This document shows, piece by piece, positions 26,328 through 35,677 of a DNA stretch of 64,000 bases. How positions within the stretch are numbered: the stretch's first letter is position 1; each line of letters starts with the position of its first letter. Source of the stretch: Anaerobacillus alkalidiazotrophicus. Its GTDB lineage: Bacteria > Bacillota > Bacilli > Bacillales_H > Anaerobacillaceae. Under the pieces are notes generated by a model. That model ran no database searches and was not told the origin of the DNA. It worked only from the letters and a program-made list of their open reading frames with translations. The stretch spans positions 249,500 through 313,499 of the forward strand of contig NZ_MLQS01000017.1 in NCBI RefSeq assembly GCF_001866055.1, written 5' to 3'. Both the position numbers and the translations under genes were made by a program.

Positions 26328-28661
26328 ATGATTAAAGGGGATAAGAATATAGATGTTATAGATTTTTCTGAAATCTTTTATAGTGCATTTCACCTAGAAG
26401 AGCAGTTCTGTGAAACCATTTCTCCTTGCGTTTTTTTTATAGCTAATAAAGAGGGGCAAATGGTAATAATGAAAGAAATTGGGGTTGTTGATCCCAATGA
26501 CTTAGAAATAATAAATTGTTTTCCTAATAAAATCGAATTAGATCATGTACCATATAAAAAGCAGGATTACCTAATCGACGCTATTCCCCTTACACTACGA
26601 GTGCCAAATAATTATCATTCTTGGGACGGTTATTTAGGTATCATTATTGCAGTTATAGATACTGATCCTAAAATGGTTCGCCCTTTATTGTTTGGGTTAA
26701 AGCAATCGCTTGTCATGACATCTAAATACATTGCATACAAAAATGACACGAATTATCAAGTTGAAACCTTTGACAGAATGATTATTCAAATATTAAAGGA
26801 AACAGATTATACTGATGAGTTTCCAGTATTTGCAGAAGCGTTTTTAAATGAATTTAAAAAAATGTTTAGTGAACATGATTTTTTATTAACTCTTCTAAAT
26901 CGGAATGAAGATTTATTAAGACCTTGTTATGCAACAAGCTCATTTGTACTTTCTGAACGTTACCTATTACGAACTGAAGATATTAATAAATTATTAATGA
27001 CAGTAGAAGATCGTGACTGTGTAAATGTAATAACGAAACGTGTAGCTAACGAAAATGGAATTCTAGTTTATGATGAATGTTTTGAGGATTTTGTATTAAT
27101 CCCAATTGAGTATAATCAATTACTATGGACGGTTTTGGTTTGCGGAAAAAAACATGGTAAGATCAAATCTGATCATATTAATATTGTTGTAGAGATAATT
27201 GAGAAAGTTAAAAAGTTAATTTATAAACTTTTAACATATGAAAAAAAACAGAAAGATCAGAAGCGAAAAGAACTTTTACTACAATTGACGAAGAAGTTCC
27301 ATTCTACAATGGATGTGAGTGCAATCTTAGCTGAGATTATCAATGCTTCAAAGCAAGTATTCTCAACCTTTGAAATACAACTTCTATTGTCACATGAGTG
27401 GGAAGTAGGCGAAGATTTACCAGTTCAACAACTAAGTTATAGTAAAGATACAACAAATGAGATGGCGACTAATGCCTACTTAACTGGGAAAATACACATT
27501 GAAAGGTTAAGGAAGGGAAAAAACTCTATTGTTTATGCTCCTCTAAGAGGGAAACAGGGAGTATATGGTGTGTTGAAAATTATTGGGAGACACTCTTCGG
27601 TTTTTAAAAATCATGAAATAGAGTTTATAGAAGTATTAGCAGACACAGGGGGAAATGCCATTGAAAACGCCGAACTTTATCAGCAGTCAAGGCAACTTGT
27701 CGAAGATTTACAGTTAATAAATAAAACAGCTCACCAACTTAACTTAAATTTAAGGTTATCAGAAACTATTAATTATATGACAAAGCAGATTAAGCTTTCA
27801 TTTAATGCTCAAGAAATAGGTTTCTTTATGTTTCGAAAGAATGGTCAAATTAAAGTGATTGAAGGTAGTACGAAATACTTTTTAAAAGAATCAAGTACAG
27901 AAGAAATAGCACCTTTTTTTGAACGAATTAAAATGGATATGGATGCATTGTTTATTGGAGATCTAGCGTCTCAAGAACCCCATTTATTAAGACCGTTTCG
28001 TTCCTTTATTGCTGTTCCAATGGTGCAAAAAGGTGAACTAAAAGGAGCGGTTATCATTGTACACGAGCATGCATATCATTTTTCTTTTAATAAGTTTAAA
28101 TTACTTCAGTCATTAATTCATCACTCTACATTAGCTTTTACAAATTCTATGCTACATGAGGAACTAGAAAAATTAGTTATCACTGACCATTTAACGAGAC
28201 TTTATGCAAGAAATTTTTTAGATGAAAGAATAAATGAATCGATGGAAAAGGATGCTTATGGTTGTTTTTTATTAATAGATATTGATAATTTTAAGGAAAT
28301 AAATGATATCCATGGTCATCAAATTGGTGATGATATTATAATTCAAGTCGCTAATGTTTTAAAGGAAAATATAAAAAATACTGATATCGCTGCTAGATGG
28401 GGCGGAGAAGAATTAGCTGTTTACCTTCCAAAGGCAGACAAACAGGTTGGGGAATTAGTTGCCCAACGGATCAGAAAAAAAGTTAAAGAAATTACAAATC
28501 CCACAGTAACGATCTCTTGTGGGGTTTCGGATTGGAAGCAGATTGATCGAGATAAATCATTAAAAACATTATTTAGATACGCTGATCAAGCTTTATATAA
28601 AGCAAAAAGAAGTGGGAAAAATGCTGTAGTTATCTACGGAGACGATATTGTTAATACGTAA
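26328..28661 (+). CDS. dgcP: Cytoplasmic diguanylate cyclase with GAF domains
   Basis: Predicted to make cyclic di-GMP from two GTP. 777 residues with no membrane segment: an N-terminal sensory region, GAF-like domains (about 330-460 and 490-610) and a C-terminal GGDEF domain with active-site GGEEL (692-696) and LIDIDNFKEINDIHGHQ. The inhibitory I-site position reads KNTD (683-686), with Lys for the usual Arg. AGTGAGGTG supports ATG 26328. Position beside rpsD and refZ matches B. subtilis ytrP (dgcP). Confidence 0.88.
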   Translation: MIKGDKNIDVIDFSEIFYSAFHLEEQFCETISPCVFFIANKEGQMVIMKEIGVVDPNDLEIINCFPNKIELDHVPYKKQDYLIDAIPLTLRVPNNYHSWDGYLGIIIAVIDTDPKMVRPLLFGLKQSLVMTSKYIAYKNDTNYQVETFDRMIIQILKETDYTDEFPVFAEAFLNEFKKMFSEHDFLLTLLNRNEDLLRPCYATSSFVLSERYLLRTEDINKLLMTVEDRDCVNVITKRVANENGILVYDECFEDFVLIPIEYNQLLWTVLVCGKKHGKIKSDHINIVVEIIEKVKKLIYKLLTYEKKQKDQKRKELLLQLTKKFHSTMDVSAILAEIINASKQVFSTFEIQLLLSHEWEVGEDLPVQQLSYSKDTTNEMATNAYLTGKIHIERLRKGKNSIVYAPLRGKQGVYGVLKIIGRHSSVFKNHEIEFIEVLADTGGNAIENAELYQQSRQLVEDLQLINKTAHQLNLNLRLSETINYMTKQIKLSFNAQEIGFFMFRKNGQIKVIEGSTKYFLKESSTEEIAPFFERIKMDMDALFIGDLASQEPHLLRPFRSFIAVPMVQKGELKGAVIIVHEHAYHFSFNKFKLLQSLIHHSTLAFTNSMLHEELEKLVITDHLTRLYARNFLDERINESMEKDAYGCFLLIDIDNFKEINDIHGHQIGDDIIIQVANVLKENIKNTDIAARWGGEELAVYLPKADKQVGELVAQRIRKKVKEITNPTVTISCGVSDWKQIDRDKSLKTLFRYADQALYKAKRSGKNAVVIYGDDIVNT

Positions 28662-28669
28662 AAAATATG

Positions 28670-28722
28670 GAGTTGATAGTTATTAAAGGTTTCCTTATAT
28701 GACTATCAACTCTCTTTTTTTT
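28670..28722 (+). terminator. Terminator after dgcP
   Basis: GAGTTGATAGT (28670-28680) pairs with ACTATCAACTC (28702-28712), followed by a long T run. Confidence 0.85.
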
Positions 28723-28993
28723 TCTATGCATTTCGAGATTAAACTCTATTTTTCGGAATTTCTTACTTTTTTTCTTCGTTTATTTCAATTTTTTATCTCG
28801 TTTTTTATCAGATATTGATGAAAGATTTTAGGTTACTATCGATAATATTAGGCAGGAGATCCTATGGAATAGTAAGAAGTAACATATTAAGCGGAGTAGC
28901 ATGGATAAAAAAGTAATGAAGGGGTCTTTTTTCACCTAGCAGATAAATCATGAATGATTGAAGAAAAAATGAAAAAGGGTAGAGGTGAAGGTT
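28723..28993 (+). other. refZ upstream gap
   Basis: T-rich then A-rich sequence with no repeat element. A 12-codon frame (28901-28939, MDKKVMKGSFFT) follows GCGGAG and could be a leader peptide, but it is too short to support. Nothing else was seen. Confidence 0.3.
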
Positions 28994-29647
28994 ATGGATA
29001 AAGGTGAAAAAACAAAACGAAAAGTAATAGATGCCGCAGTATCGCTATTTAATGTAAAAGGTTATAGTGGTACGTCAATTCGGTCAATTGCTGATCGAGC
29101 TGGAGTGAATGTTGCGTTAATTTCATATTACTTTGGTAATAAACAAGGGTTACTAGAGGAGTTAATGGTTGAATTTTTTGAAGGTTATAACAAAATTTTA
29201 GAAGAAGCATATCAAGATTTAAAATCGGCATCTCCAAAAACCTGTTTGTTTTCAATAGTGGAAAAAATACTGAAATATCAACAGCATAACCATCATTTAG
29301 CAAGGTTTGTTCATAGGGAAGTAACATTAGATTCAACATTAGTTAGAGAATTAATGATGACTTATTTTATGAAGGAAAAACATTTCATGAAGGCGATTAT
29401 CGAAGCAGGAATTGATAAAGAAGAGTTCCGAAATTTATCTTGTGATTTTATTTCAATACAAATACGAGCACTATTAACAATGCCTTATTCACAACCTCAA
29501 TATATCCGTGAAGTTTATCATCTATATCCTCATGAGAGTTACTTTGTTCAACAATATATGAAGCATATTAAAAAATGGTTGCAAGAATTTTTGTATACTG
29601 AAAATGATGAAAAAATTAAAAAACAATTGAATATAGCTTTATATTAA
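28994..29647 (+). CDS. refZ: TetR-family FtsZ regulator RefZ
   Basis: In B. subtilis RefZ binds palindromic sites near the origin and helps position the Z-ring at sporulation. 217 residues with an N-terminal TetR helix-turn-helix (AAVSLFNVKGYSGTSIRSIA then NVALISYYFGNKQGLLEEL) and an all-helical C-terminal ligand/dimer domain. AGAGGTGAAGG supports ATG 28994 rather than the in-frame GTG at 28985 inside that site. Order dgcP-refZ-ezrA is as in B. subtilis. Confidence 0.85.
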   Translation: MDKGEKTKRKVIDAAVSLFNVKGYSGTSIRSIADRAGVNVALISYYFGNKQGLLEELMVEFFEGYNKILEEAYQDLKSASPKTCLFSIVEKILKYQQHNHHLARFVHREVTLDSTLVRELMMTYFMKEKHFMKAIIEAGIDKEEFRNLSCDFISIQIRALLTMPYSQPQYIREVYHLYPHESYFVQQYMKHIKKWLQEFLYTENDEKIKKQLNIALY

Positions 29648-29653
29648 GTGACG

Positions 29654-29714
29654 ATCAAAGGGTAATGATGGTTCTCCAATATAGGAGAAAATGAAACCTT
29701 TTGATTTTTTTTTG
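29654..29714 (+). terminator. Terminator after refZ
   Basis: ATCAAAGG (29654-29661) pairs with CCTTTTGAT, TTCTCC pairs with GGAGAA inside, and a T run follows. The remaining roughly 330 bases up to ezrA show nothing else I recognise. Confidence 0.75.
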
Positions 29715-30048
29715 CCTTGTAAAAAAAAATAAGTCAAAATTTGTTTATTCATGGTATCATGTTAATATTGAAAATATGAATTTTAGTACACTCTTAAACT
29801 GAAACATAAATCCAACTTAAAACTTATGAGAAACAAAAGGGTTAGATGGGATGAACTGTCTTTAAGATTGCATTATTTTAATTGACATTTAGTTGTGGAT
29901 GAAAAAAAGCCACTGTTTAAAGAATTTATCTAATATACGGAAAATTTATGGTGTTAAATATTCATAACAAATCAAAATTTACTTAGGGGAAATTTCAAGT
30001 AAGAACGAACATACATAAAATGATTATTAGGTGGGAGGACTCGTACAG

Positions 30049-31740
30049 ATGCAGGTTGTTTACGGATTATTAATCATTACTTTAGCGTTTATTATTTATG
30101 GCGTAATATCAAGGAAAAAAATATACAATGAAGTCGATCGGCTAGAAGCTTGGAAGATTCAGATTATGAATAAACCGGTCGCGGATGAAATTTCAAAAAT
30201 TAAAGGCTTAAATATGTCTGGGGAGACGGAAACTAAATTTGAAAGTTGGCGCAATGAATGGGATGATATCATTACTTTAAAGCTTCCAAATTTAGAAGAA
30301 AAGTTATTTGATATTGAAGAAGCAGCAAATAAGTATAGATTTGTAAAAGCAAAAAATATATCGATAATAATTGCAGAAGAATTAACGAATATCGAAAATA
30401 GTATTCAACTAATGATGGCAGATATAAAATCATTGATACAAAGCGAAGAAGAGAATCGTCAACAAATTGATGAAATTCGTAGTTTTTTCAATGAATTGAA
30501 GGCTCATTTTTCAGTAAATAAAGGTGCTTTAGGTACAACGGTCAATTCTTTTGAAAGCAGAATAAAAGAGATTGATAAATCATTTTTGTTTTTTGAGCAC
30601 GCTACAAAAGAAGGTAATTATTTTGAAGCTAGTGAAATATTAACGATGATGAAAGAAGAGATCGCTAAGGAAAAGTGGAAAATTGATGAAACACCTAAAA
30701 TTCTCGTGCAAATTCAAAAGGAAATTCCATCCCAAATCGAAGAACTTTTACTAGGAATAAGGGAGATGGAAGAGGACGGCTATATACTTGAACATTTCTC
30801 ATTCAAAAATGATATTCAAGAAATAAAAAAGGAATTAAAACAACTTTTTAATCTTGTTGAAGAAGGGGACGTTGAAGCTGTCACTAGTCCAGTTACGGGA
30901 ATTTACCATATTATTGATGAAATATATGATACGCTAGAACAAGAGGTGTTAGCTAAGCAATATGTACATTATGAACTTTATAACATTAATGAAGAAACCA
31001 AAAGTTTACATGAACAATTTTTGGGACTGAAAAATGAAGTGGAGAATGTGAAACTTAGTTATCGTATACCTGAAGATGATTTAAAATTAACTTTGAAAAT
31101 TGAAAAGCAAATGAAAGATCAATTAAATAGATTGAGGGTAATTGAGGAATTAGTTTTCGGATATAAACAATCGTATATTGATATTAAAAAGAGTATTGAG
31201 GAATATAAAGAAGAACTAGTCGATCGGAAAAGTACACTAGAAAATTGTCAACAGACACTTAATGCATTACGTAAAGATGAATTAAAGGCTAAAGAAACCT
31301 TAAAGGAACTTAGAGGGAAAATTCATCAAGGTCAACGAATAATTAAAAAAAGCAACATACCGGGTTTGCCAGAGGAAATTCTCTATAAATTGGATGAGGC
31401 CCAAGCAAGTCTGAGTGAAGCTAATGATAGAATGGAAAAAATTCCCCTTGTTATTCAAGAGGTGAATAATGCAATGGAGTTAGCATTAGAAAATGTAAAT
31501 GAAGTGTATAACTTGATTACAGCTACGGTCGAACAGGCATTAACTACTGAGAGAGTCATCCAATACGGGAATCGTTTTAGAAGCAACAATGCTTATATCC
31601 ATGAGGAATTAAATAAAGCGGAAGAAAGTTTTCGAAACTATCAGTATGGAGACTCGCTAGAGATTGCGTTAACAGCGATTGAGACAGTTGATCCTAATGT
31701 GTTAGAAAAAATTAGTTCTTATGTTATGGAAAAGGTCTAG
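30049..31740 (+). CDS. ezrA: Septation ring regulator EzrA
   Basis: A membrane-anchored spectrin-like protein that prevents extra Z-rings and recruits PBP1 to the septum. 563 residues: N-terminal membrane helix (VVYGLLIITLAFIIYGVI), then long antiparallel coiled-coil repeats. The C-terminal QYGNRFRSNNAYIHEELNKA matches the conserved QNR patch. ATG 30049 gives the family start; the frame from GTG 30031 includes the Shine-Dalgarno GGGAGG. Confidence 0.95.
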   Translation: MQVVYGLLIITLAFIIYGVISRKKIYNEVDRLEAWKIQIMNKPVADEISKIKGLNMSGETETKFESWRNEWDDIITLKLPNLEEKLFDIEEAANKYRFVKAKNISIIIAEELTNIENSIQLMMADIKSLIQSEEENRQQIDEIRSFFNELKAHFSVNKGALGTTVNSFESRIKEIDKSFLFFEHATKEGNYFEASEILTMMKEEIAKEKWKIDETPKILVQIQKEIPSQIEELLLGIREMEEDGYILEHFSFKNDIQEIKKELKQLFNLVEEGDVEAVTSPVTGIYHIIDEIYDTLEQEVLAKQYVHYELYNINEETKSLHEQFLGLKNEVENVKLSYRIPEDDLKLTLKIEKQMKDQLNRLRVIEELVFGYKQSYIDIKKSIEEYKEELVDRKSTLENCQQTLNALRKDELKAKETLKELRGKIHQGQRIIKKSNIPGLPEEILYKLDEAQASLSEANDRMEKIPLVIQEVNNAMELALENVNEVYNLITATVEQALTTERVIQYGNRFRSNNAYIHEELNKAEESFRNYQYGDSLEIALTAIETVDPNVLEKISSYVMEKV

Positions 31741-31761
31741 CTTATGCTAGATCTTTTTTCA
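31733..31761 (+). terminator. Terminator overlapping the ezrA stop codon
   Basis: GTCTAGC pairs with GCTAGATC around TTAT, then TTTTTT. The stem includes the ezrA stop codon. Confidence 0.7.
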
Positions 31762-31939
31762 AAGGATAAGAAAGCGTAAATCCTCAAGTTGGAAAATTGA
31801 CTAGTGCCAGCACCTTTTGATTTGAGAGTTTTCTTTCTCCTTATAATGAATAGTGTATGTTAAATATGAGGATGAAATTATTGGCAGTTGTGTACAAAAA
31901 CAGCTATTTTAGGGTAATATTAAAAGTGAAAAGGTGGTG

Positions 31940-32269
31940 ATGTTGGTGGTAAGATGGCTATTGCTCTCGGTTGTTGGAGTAGCATGTATAACGGTTTGGT
32001 TCATGGTTATGCATACATTTCTTGTCAATGAAAAAACTCTTTATAGTGAACCAACCCAAATTAGTAGTCTACAAAATGCAGAAGAGGAACCAACAACAGA
32101 TCCAAGGGAAGAAGATGTATTAAAAGAACAAAAAGAAATAGCAACAACTAACGATGGAATTGATATAATAACTCGTGGAATTCGAAAAGGAGATTTTGCG
32201 AAATATGCCCCAGATGGAGTAATTTCGATTGACGTTTTATTATCAATTATAAACAAAGACCAACATTGA
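31940..32269 (+). CDS. Small membrane-anchored protein of unknown function
   Basis: 109 residues: one N-terminal hydrophobic helix (WLLLSVVGVACITVWFMVMH) followed by a polar, acidic tail (EEEPTTDPREEDVLKEQKE). The C-terminus is GDFAKYAPDGVISIDVLLSI. The tail is probably outside the membrane if the helix acts as a signal anchor. AAAAGGTGG lies just before ATG 31940; in-frame GTG codons at 31934 and 31937 overlap it. No family is recognised. It sits alone between ezrA and the desulfurase gene, with its own terminator. Confidence 0.7.
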   Translation: MLVVRWLLLSVVGVACITVWFMVMHTFLVNEKTLYSEPTQISSLQNAEEEPTTDPREEDVLKEQKEIATTNDGIDIITRGIRKGDFAKYAPDGVISIDVLLSIINKDQH

Positions 32270-32283
32270 TTGTTGGTCTTTAA
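32255..32283 (+). terminator. Terminator overlapping a stop codon
   Basis: AAAGACCAACA (32255-32265) pairs with TGTTGGTCTTT (32271-32281). Confidence 0.75.
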
Positions 32284-32468
32284 TTCGTTTAAGTGAGATA
32301 CTATGGTCGTAATGTAAAAGTTTTAAAATACAGCTGTATTCGGGTACTATTTTAATCCTTATTCAGTTGTGATATTATATTTAAATGCAAAGATTTTGTG
32401 AAAAATCCGTTAGTATTATTTCTTTGCTCAATAATTTTATTTTTAGAAATTTTTAAAGGAGAGTAGCA

Positions 32469-33611
32469 ATGATTTACTTTGACAATAGTGCTACAACTAA
32501 ACCTTATAAAGAAGTAATTGAAACCTATGGTAAGGTTTCAGAAGTGTTTTTTGGAAATCCTTCGTCTTTACATACATTAGGAAAAGAGGCAGAAATACTA
32601 TTGGATCAAGGAAGAGATCAAATAGCAAAGCTTCTTAAAGTTAATAAAAAAGAAATTATTTTTACTTCTGGTGGGACAGAAGGAAATAATTTAGCAATAA
32701 AAGGGACTGCCTTACAACATCAAGGTCGAGGGAAACACGTTATTACTACGCAAGTAGAACATGCGTCAAATTTTGAGGCTTATGAGCAATTAGAAAAACG
32801 TGGCTTTCATGTAACGTATTTGAACGTAAATGAAGCCGGGGTTATTTCTATAGAAGAATTGAAAAGGGAACTACGTGATGACACAATTCTTGTATCGATG
32901 ATTCATGTGAACAATGAATTAGGGTCAATACAGCCTATTAGAGAAGTTGGAGAGCTACTCGCAAAATACCCTAAAGTATATTTCCATGTTGATCACGTAC
33001 AAGGAATGAGTAAAGTGCCAATATCAATAAAAGATTATCATATTGATCTGCTTACGATTTCTGGTCATAAATTTCATGGGCCTAAAGGGACTGGGGTTTT
33101 ATATGTCCGCAATGGTGTAAGGTTATATCCATTGCTTACAGGTGGAGTTCAAGAACATAATTTACGCGCTGGAACAGAAAACATTCCAGGGATTATTGCG
33201 ATGGCCAAAGCGCTAAGAATATCTATGGAAAAATATGTGGAAAATAAGGAACACTTAAGAGAGCTAAGAGATCATTTAGTTAATAATCTTCATGAAATAG
33301 AGGGTGTAATAATTAATAGCCCTATGGAAAATAGTGCCCCACATATTATTAATTTTTCAATACCGAAAATGAAGCCTGAAGTGGTTATTCAAGCGCTAGG
33401 TGAAAGAAAAATGTACGTTTCTACTAAGTCTGCTTGTTCCTCGAAATTAGCAGAGCCTAGTCGTGTATTAATGTCTACAGGTATTGGTTTAGAAAGGGCG
33501 GAAAGTGCTATTAGGGTTAGTTTTTCGTTTGGAAATACAGTAGATGAGGTTAATGAGTTCATTTTAGCTTTAAAAGAAATAATAAAACAATTAAAAGAAG
33601 TGATGAGGTAA
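32469..33611 (+). CDS. nifZ: Cysteine desulfurase, NifZ/IscS type, partner of ThiI
   Basis: A PLP enzyme that takes sulfur from cysteine as a persulfide and passes it to ThiI. 380 residues. Key residues are Lys201 in [10 protein letters not shown] (PLP Schiff base), HVDHVQG (cofactor Asp) and the persulfide Cys323 in [17 protein letters not shown] precedes the ATG. It lies five bases before thiI, so the two are co-transcribed, as in B. subtilis, where this pair makes 4-thiouridine in tRNA. Confidence 0.92.
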   Translation: MIYFDNSATTKPYKEVIETYGKVSEVFFGNPSSLHTLGKEAEILLDQGRDQIAKLLKVNKKEIIFTSGGTEGNNLAIKGTALQHQGRGKHVITTQVEHASNFEAYEQLEKRGFHVTYLNVNEAGVISIEELKRELRDDTILVSMIHVNNELGSIQPIREVGELLAKYPKVYFHVDHVQGMSKVPISIKDYHIDLLTISGHKFHGPKGTGVLYVRNGVRLYPLLTGGVQEHNLRAGTENIPGIIAMAKALRISMEKYVENKEHLRELRDHLVNNLHEIEGVIINSPMENSAPHIINFSIPKMKPEVVIQALGERKMYVSTKSACSSKLAEPSRVLMSTGIGLERAESAIRVSFSFGNTVDEVNEFILALKEIIKQLKEVMR

Positions 33612-33616
33612 TAAGT

Positions 33617-34822
33617 ATGAATTATGATCACATAGTTATTCGATACGCCGAACTAGCATTAAAAGGAAAAAATCGATCTACGTTTGAAAGAAGATTGCAA
33701 GAAAATATTAAGGTAGCATTAAAGCCTTATCCAGCTGCCAAAATTGAGAGAACGTTTGGAAGAATGTTTATTAAATTAAATGGAGAAAATCATGAAGAGA
33801 TCGCTGAAAAACTGTCAAAAATATTTGGCATACATTCCTTTAGTTTAGCGGTTAAGGTTGATAATGAGCTTGAAAAAATTCAAGATGGAGCATTAAGAGC
33901 TATTTCGGAAGTACTGTCTGGAACAATGACATTTAAAGTATCCGCCAAAAGAGCGAATAAAGGTTTTCCGATTAATTCGCAAACGTTAAATTACGAAGTT
34001 GGTAGCTATATTTTGAGGAATACTAAAGATTTAACAGTAAATGTACATAAACCCGATATTGAAGTAAAAGTAGAAGTAAGAGAAACTTCTACTTATATAA
34101 GTTGCGCGGTTTACAAAGGTTCTGGTGGGCTTCCTGTAGGGACTGGTGGTAAAGTAGTACTAATGCTCTCAGGAGGGATTGATAGTCCTGTTGCTGGTTA
34201 TTTGGCTATGAAACGTGGTGTGAAGATTGAAGCAATTCACTTTCACAGCCCGCCTTATACAAACGAACGAGCAAAACAAAAGGTTATAGACTTAACCAAA
34301 GTCTTAACAGAGTACGGTGGAAAAATTAGACTTCATGTTGTTCCTTTTACAAAAACTCAAATGACAATACACAAAAATATACCAAGTAACTATACAATGA
34401 CTATTATGCGTCGAATGATGCTTCGAATAAGTGAGAGAATAGCTCAAGAACAAAAGGCTTTTGCTATTACTACTGGTGAAAGCCTTGGGCAAGTTGCAAG
34501 TCAAACCTTACACAGTATGCATACGATCAATGAGGTAACGAATATGCCGATGATACGTCCATTAGTAACTATGGATAAATTAGAGGTAATTGAACTCGCG
34601 CAAAAAATTGGAACATATGATTTATCAATTCTTCCTTATGAAGATTGTTGTACAATCTTTTTACCACCGGAAACAAAAACTAAGCCAACTAGAGATAAAG
34701 CAAATTTATTTGAAGAAAAGTTAGATATTGAAGCATTGGTGCAAGAAGCTGTTTCAAATGTAGAAATAATTGATATTTTCCCAACTAAAGAAACCGATAA
34801 TGCGTTTGGAGAATTATTATAA
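33617..34822 (+). CDS. thiI: tRNA 4-thiouridine synthase ThiI
   Basis: It uses ATP and persulfide sulfur to form s4U8 in tRNA and may also feed thiamine thiazole synthesis. 401 residues: N-terminal ferredoxin-like and THUMP domains ([18 protein letters not shown]) and the PP-loop SGGIDS (185-190). It ends without a rhodanese domain, as in other bacilli, so the upstream desulfurase probably delivers sulfur directly. GAGGTAATAAGT precedes the ATG. Confidence 0.95.
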   Translation: MNYDHIVIRYAELALKGKNRSTFERRLQENIKVALKPYPAAKIERTFGRMFIKLNGENHEEIAEKLSKIFGIHSFSLAVKVDNELEKIQDGALRAISEVLSGTMTFKVSAKRANKGFPINSQTLNYEVGSYILRNTKDLTVNVHKPDIEVKVEVRETSTYISCAVYKGSGGLPVGTGGKVVLMLSGGIDSPVAGYLAMKRGVKIEAIHFHSPPYTNERAKQKVIDLTKVLTEYGGKIRLHVVPFTKTQMTIHKNIPSNYTMTIMRRMMLRISERIAQEQKAFAITTGESLGQVASQTLHSMHTINEVTNMPMIRPLVTMDKLEVIELAQKIGTYDLSILPYEDCCTIFLPPETKTKPTRDKANLFEEKLDIEALVQEAVSNVEIIDIFPTKETDNAFGELL

Positions 34823-34831
34823 TAATTAGCG

Positions 34832-35048
34832 ATAAAGCTGAACTTCAATCAGTGGGGGTTTTCCTTCATCCCCCACTGATTGTTAGTTCAACTTATACCA
34901 CAGGCATAATAATAACTAATCATCAGCTATCACTGATGAAAGTTATTCTATATCGGACCTTTAGGGGCAGTTTATCCCCCACCTAAACTTCTCGATTTTT
35001 TTAAGTTTTGAGGTGGGGGTCTTACTTGCCCCTTAAGAGTGGGATAAA
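34832..35048 (-). repeat. 216-bp three-hairpin element, full copy 3
   Basis: It starts ten bases after the thiI stop. It is over 95 percent identical by eye to copy 2 and in the same orientation. All three hairpins are intact. One base is inserted in CTTACTTGCCCC. Confidence 0.85.
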
Positions 35049-35133
35049 TATTTTTCAAGTTCTAGCTTTTGGAGTATTTCAACTCACATAAAGTAGGTAA
35101 AGAGCAACCCTTTGTGTGAGTCTCCACTTTTCT

Positions 35134-35185
35134 TTGTCTAGTTCCGGTGCCAAGGACCTAATCGAGGCACCTCGACTTTTCTTGC
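35134..35185 (+). repeat. Short hairpin related to the TTGTCTAG repeat
   Basis: TTGTCTAGTTCCGGTGCC to GAGGCACCTCGACTTTTCTT has the ends of the G+C-rich family (TGTCTAG..., CTTTTCTTG) with a different stem. Confidence 0.5.
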
Positions 35186-35206
35186 AACAATTACCAGGTG
35201 GTTTTT

Positions 35207-35237
35207 TGTATTGATTCCCTCAAGGATACACATCATA
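35207..35237 (+). promoter_or_regulatory. Candidate sigma-G promoter of the SASP gene
   Basis: TGTATT (35207-35212), 18 bp, then CATCATA (35231-35237) fits the forespore pattern of a -10 CATNNTA with a loose -35. The start codon is about 24 bases downstream. Confidence 0.5.
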
Positions 35238-35260
35238 TGTGTACAAGGGGGTGAGATACA

Positions 35261-35473
35261 ATGGCAACTAATAACAACAGTTCAAATCAACTATTAGTCC
35301 CTGGTGTTCAACAAGCTCTTGATCAAATGAAATATGAGATCGCTTCTGAGTTTGGTGTTCAATTAGGACCAGATGCAACTTCTCGCGCTAACGGTTCTGT
35401 TGGTGGTGAAATTACTAAGCGTCTAGTTCAAATGGCTGAACAACAATTAGGTGGCGGTTATCAACAACAATAA
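35261..35473 (+). CDS. Alpha/beta-type small acid-soluble spore protein
   Basis: It coats and protects spore DNA and is degraded at germination. 70 residues with the GPR protease site KYEIASEFG and DNA-binding helix motifs [15 protein letters not shown]. The N-terminus is Asn/Ser-rich ([14 protein letters not shown]). AAGGGGGTGAG precedes the ATG. The position after thiI matches B. subtilis sspA. Expected expression is forespore-specific. Confidence 0.93.
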   Translation: MATNNNSSNQLLVPGVQQALDQMKYEIASEFGVQLGPDATSRANGSVGGEITKRLVQMAEQQLGGGYQQQ

Positions 35474-35491
35474 TTAAATAAAAATGGCTGT

Positions 35492-35524
35492 GAGGGGTGA
35501 CTTTTTGTCTCCCCTCTATTTTTT
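35492..35524 (+). terminator. Terminator after the SASP gene
   Basis: GAGGGGTGAC (35492-35501) pairs with GTCTCCCCTC (35507-35516), followed by TATTTTTTAT. Confidence 0.8.
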
Positions 35525-35549
35525 ATAAGGTAAAGTATAATAAAATTTG

Positions 35550-35611
35550 AAGTTGGAAAGGTGCCGAGCTTCAACGACCTCGCTCGTGACCAAGGCGCTT
35601 GCGCTTTTCTT
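35550..35611 (+). repeat. Short copy of the GGCGCTTGCGCTTTTC repeat
   Basis: It begins AAGTTGGAAAGGTGCCGAGC and ends CTCGTGACCAAGGCGCTTGC plus GCTTTTCTTG, matching the 3' end of the copy at 41128-41480. Confidence 0.65.
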
Positions 35612-35677
35612 GTGTTGCAAAACTTCCTGAAATTTGTAACTATAAGTAAAGGTATTTAACGAGAAAGGAAGAAAAAC

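Noticed and set aside
8256..35048. CRISPR-like direct repeats
   Set aside because: The repeated elements are 216 bp, far apart and in both orientations, with no regular spacers and no cas genes.
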